Shown: piece after piece, positions 61,130 through 64,000 of the stretch
Position numbering within the stretch: the first letter of the stretch is position 1
Layout of the letters: each line of letters begins with the position of its first letter
Assembly: GCA_963969395.1 (NCBI GenBank)
Contig: OZ017795.1
Coordinates: 34,329,063-34,393,062, forward strand
DNA length: 64,000 nucleotides
DNA from: Pseudoscleropodium purum
Lineage: Eukaryota; Streptophyta; Bryopsida; Hypnales; Brachytheciaceae
Direction: 5' to 3'
Notes under the pieces: generated by a model
Database searches by the model: none
Told to the model about the DNA's origin: nothing
Seen by the model: the letters and a program-made list of their open reading frames with translations, nothing else
Position numbers and translations under genes: made by a program

Positions 61130-64000
61130 AGTTGCAACGTTGAGCTATTTAATCCCAGTGAGGGGGGATTGTCCCTCACACAATCTATTGTTCAATTCAG
61201 CTGGGTTTAGACTGTCAGTTAAGGAAGCAGAATTATATGCATTGGAGGTATCGAAGCTAATATCCTCTAGTGATCAAATCAATGATTAAATTCCAATTTA
61301 TTACCAAGATTTATGAGGAGCATTTAATAAGGAAGCATCTAACGAGCTTCCAAATCATGGACCAACGGATATGAAGATTGACTTCAAAGAAGGTCAGGAC
61401 CCCCGCAATCTTGGATTACGTCCAATGTCTCCAGCAAAACTAGACAAGTTGCGACGATACCTCGAGGAGAATTTGGGAAAGGGTTGGATCCATCGGTCCA
61501 AGTCTTCAGCCTTGATGCCAATTGTATTTACCCAAAAAAAAATGGGTCCATTCGTATATGCGTGGACTATAGGAACCTCAACAAAGTCACCATAAGGAAT
61601 CGCTACCCTTTATTTTTTATTCTTGAGCTCACCAATCGATTGGTGGGGGCCACAATTTTTACTAAATTAGACGTAAGGCAAGCATATCATAGAATACAAA
61701 TGGCACTTGGGCATGAGTATAAAATAGCTTTTAAAACCTAGTATGGCCTCTTCAAATATTTAGTAATATCATTTGGCTTAACAAATGCACCAACTCAATT
61801 TCAAGTATACATGCAACATATTTTTAGTGATCTTTTGGATATTTTGGTGGTAATTTATTTAGACAACATTCTTATATTTTCAAAGAATTTAGAAGAACAT
61901 CAAGTAGGCGTCCGAGAGGTTCTTCAATGACTAGAACAACATGGATTGTATGCAAAGGCCTCAAAGTGTTAATTTCACTATTAGTTAGTGGAATTTTTGG
62001 ACATGATTGTCACTACAAATGTATTAGAAATGTGCAAAGATAAAGTGCAAGCTATTCAAGAATGGCCTATACCAATAACGGTAAAAGGAGTTCAAACATT
62101 TTTGGGCTTTGTAAACTTTTATCGAAGGTTTATCTATGATTATTCAAAAATTGCAGTCCCCCTTACAAGATTGACACAGAAAGACCACAAATTTGAATGG
62201 AATTCTTTGGCTGATAAGGCATTTAAAGAACTTCGTTTTCGATTTGTTCAAGCACATGTTTTAATTCATCTCAACTTCGAAAACCCTTTTGTGGTGGAAA
62301 CCAATGCATCCAATATGGCAACAGGAGGTATTCTATTACAACGAGGACTTGATGGGCATTTACCCCCTTGTGCATATCAAAGTTCAAAAATGACACCGGT
62401 GGAACAAAACTACGACATCTACGACAAAAAATTATGAAGTATTGTAATGGCTTTTCAAAATTGGTAGGTGTATCTTGAAGGTTCACCCCATGAAATCTGG
62501 GTAATTTCTAACCACAAGAATTTGAGCATTTTTTAACCAGTAAGCACCTAAATCGATGACAGGCTAGATGGTCCGAATTTCTTTTAGGCTTTAATTTTAA
62601 TATTCAACATAGATCGGGGTCACTTCATGGAAAAGTAGACATGCTATCCAGAAGAACAGATATAATCAAAGATAAAACTAATGGGTCAAATCCTCTATTA
62701 AGATTAGCTATGTTAGAGTCATGTGAATCCGTTTGGAAGAATTCAAGTATTCTCAAGAGGATCAAAGTAGCTATTATGGAGGATGAAACTCTTCAATCGA
62801 TATTAGCATTTCTTACAAATGGCCCTGACAAAGCTCCAAGTGATGTCCGCCGCCGGTTTCAAGCATATAGATTTATTGATGGTATTCTTTATTTTCAAGA
62901 TAAAATATTTGTACGACATGATGAAGAGTTGCAAAGACAAATATTACGATCACGACATGACACACCAACTACAGGACATCAAGGCAGGGTGAAAACAATA
63001 GACCTTATCGCAAGAAATTTCTATTGGCCAACTATGAGACGTTACATCCATCACTATGTTGATGGATGTGACATATGCCAATGATCCAAACCCACCCATC
63101 ATGCTAGATATGGGTTATTGCAACCAATTTCAGCTGCCGAATCCCCTAAGAAACAAGTCACCACGGATTTCATTGTGAAATTGCCAATAAGTAAGGGTTA
63201 TGACTTCATTATGGTAACAGTGGATAAAAATACAAAACTCGCATATTTTGTTTCAACTAATGAAACAATTGACTCCAACGGGACAACTATGTTATATCTT
63301 CATAATATTTGGAAACACCATGGAACCCCAGATGAAGTCATATTAAATCGCGGGCCGGTATTTGTCTCCAAATTCATGAGGCGCTTATATGAACTTGTGC
63401 AAATTCGGCCGTCTCCTACAACTACATTCCATCCACAATCGAATGGGTAAACCAAACAAGTTAATCAAATCCTAGAGCAATATTTACAAATGTTTACAAC
63501 TAGAAGACAAAATGATTGGTCAGATTTACTACCGATAGCTGAATTTGCGTATAATAATTCACTACACTCGGCCACGGGATTCTCACCTTTTTATGCAACC
63601 TATGGATACAACCTGACTTTATCCTTTACAACTCCCATGATGACAACGGTCCCAGCCGCAGAAAAAAGGATTCGACAACTACATGAAATACATGAGGAAG
63701 TCAAAACATTTATTAAGATTGCAAATGATCAAGCTAAAAGAAATTATGATAGACGTGTACAACAACAACCATGTTTTAAAATTGGTGAGAAAGTGTTATT
63801 GCAACATGACAACATCACCACAATAGTACCTTCAAAAACTTTGTCATCAAGGTTTCTCGGGCTTTTTTGTGTGATAAATAAAATTTCAGATTTAGTGTAC
63901 TGGCCGCAATTGCCTAAGTCATTGTGTATCCATAATGTATTTAATGTATCATCACTAGAGAAGTACTATGAAGATACGATTGTAGGACGCCAGCTTAAGC
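61130..64000 (+). pseudogene. Ty3/gypsy chromovirus-type pol, decayed, runs off edge
   Basis: Order of domains: a short pre-RT segment; reverse transcriptase (61371-61980; ICVDYRNLNKVT, FTKLDVRQAYHRI, with the active-site box reading YLDN); RNase H (62270-62640; VVETNAS, EQNYDIYDKKL, RQ-ARWSEFL-type block after a frame change); integrase zinc finger (RHD...GHQG...CDIC, 62950-63082); integrase core (63118 on); and GEKVLL and VFNVSSLEKYYEDTIVGRQ at the end. A chromodomain would follow beyond 64000. This domain order is Ty3/gypsy, and the RNase H and C-terminal blocks resemble Tcn1-type chromoviruses. Many in-frame stops and replaced catalytic acids show it is dead. Gag, protease and a 5' LTR are not seen to the left, so the copy seems 5'-truncated. 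Confidence 0.9.

Overview
The window is nuclear DNA of a land plant. It is AT-rich overall, its genes are split by GT-AG introns, and the recognisable products are plant types: a leucine-rich-repeat receptor kinase, a RING/pseudokinase/WD40 protein, and plant hAT, PIF/Harbinger and CACTA transposases. The Ty3/gypsy pol at the right edge looks most like the Tcn1-type chromoviruses known from non-seed plants. A bryophyte, lycophyte or fern host is therefore a reasonable guess, but the species cannot be read from the sequence. Gene density is very low: two genes look intact in 64 kb.

Layout. 0-6.4 kb: AT-rich spacer with a fold-back element, a two-exon fragment of the receptor-kinase gene (minus strand) and a 273-bp hAT-type MITE with perfect terminal repeats and an 8-bp target duplication. 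6.5-14.5 kb: dead DNA transposons, namely a PIF/Harbinger transposase, a Myb/SANT-like fragment cut off next to a CACTA terminus, and CACTA transposase remnants lying beside a captured-looking C-terminal piece of proteasome subunit RPN6. 17.3-20 kb: a broken hAT transposase that itself carries a 211-bp MITE. 21-24.4 kb: degenerate unidentified ORFs. 24.6-32.4 kb: satellites and old dispersed repeats. 32.5-33.5 kb: a gene-like 5' fragment enclosed by long inverted repeats.

36.35-41.62 kb (plus): a complete 14-exon, 786-codon-frame LRR receptor kinase. All splice phases join and all kinase motifs are present. 41.6-55.5 kb: gene-free, built of duplicated AT-rich blocks (42.9-45.0 kb resembles 51.1-54.8 kb), minisatellites, and a CACTA-type MITE nested in a Stowaway-like element. 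55.5-60.3 kb (minus): an intact gene of at least seven exons for a RING-pseudokinase-seven-bladed WD40 protein. 61.1-64.0 kb: a decayed Ty3/gypsy pol that runs off the window.

The two intact genes are not evidently connected; one is a surface receptor and the other a probable ubiquitin ligase. I see no operon-like or defence-type system. The most instructive material is the layering of transposons: two MITEs with exact target duplications, two paralogous or reconstructable empty sites, and two cases of host-gene sequence inside transposon-like structures.
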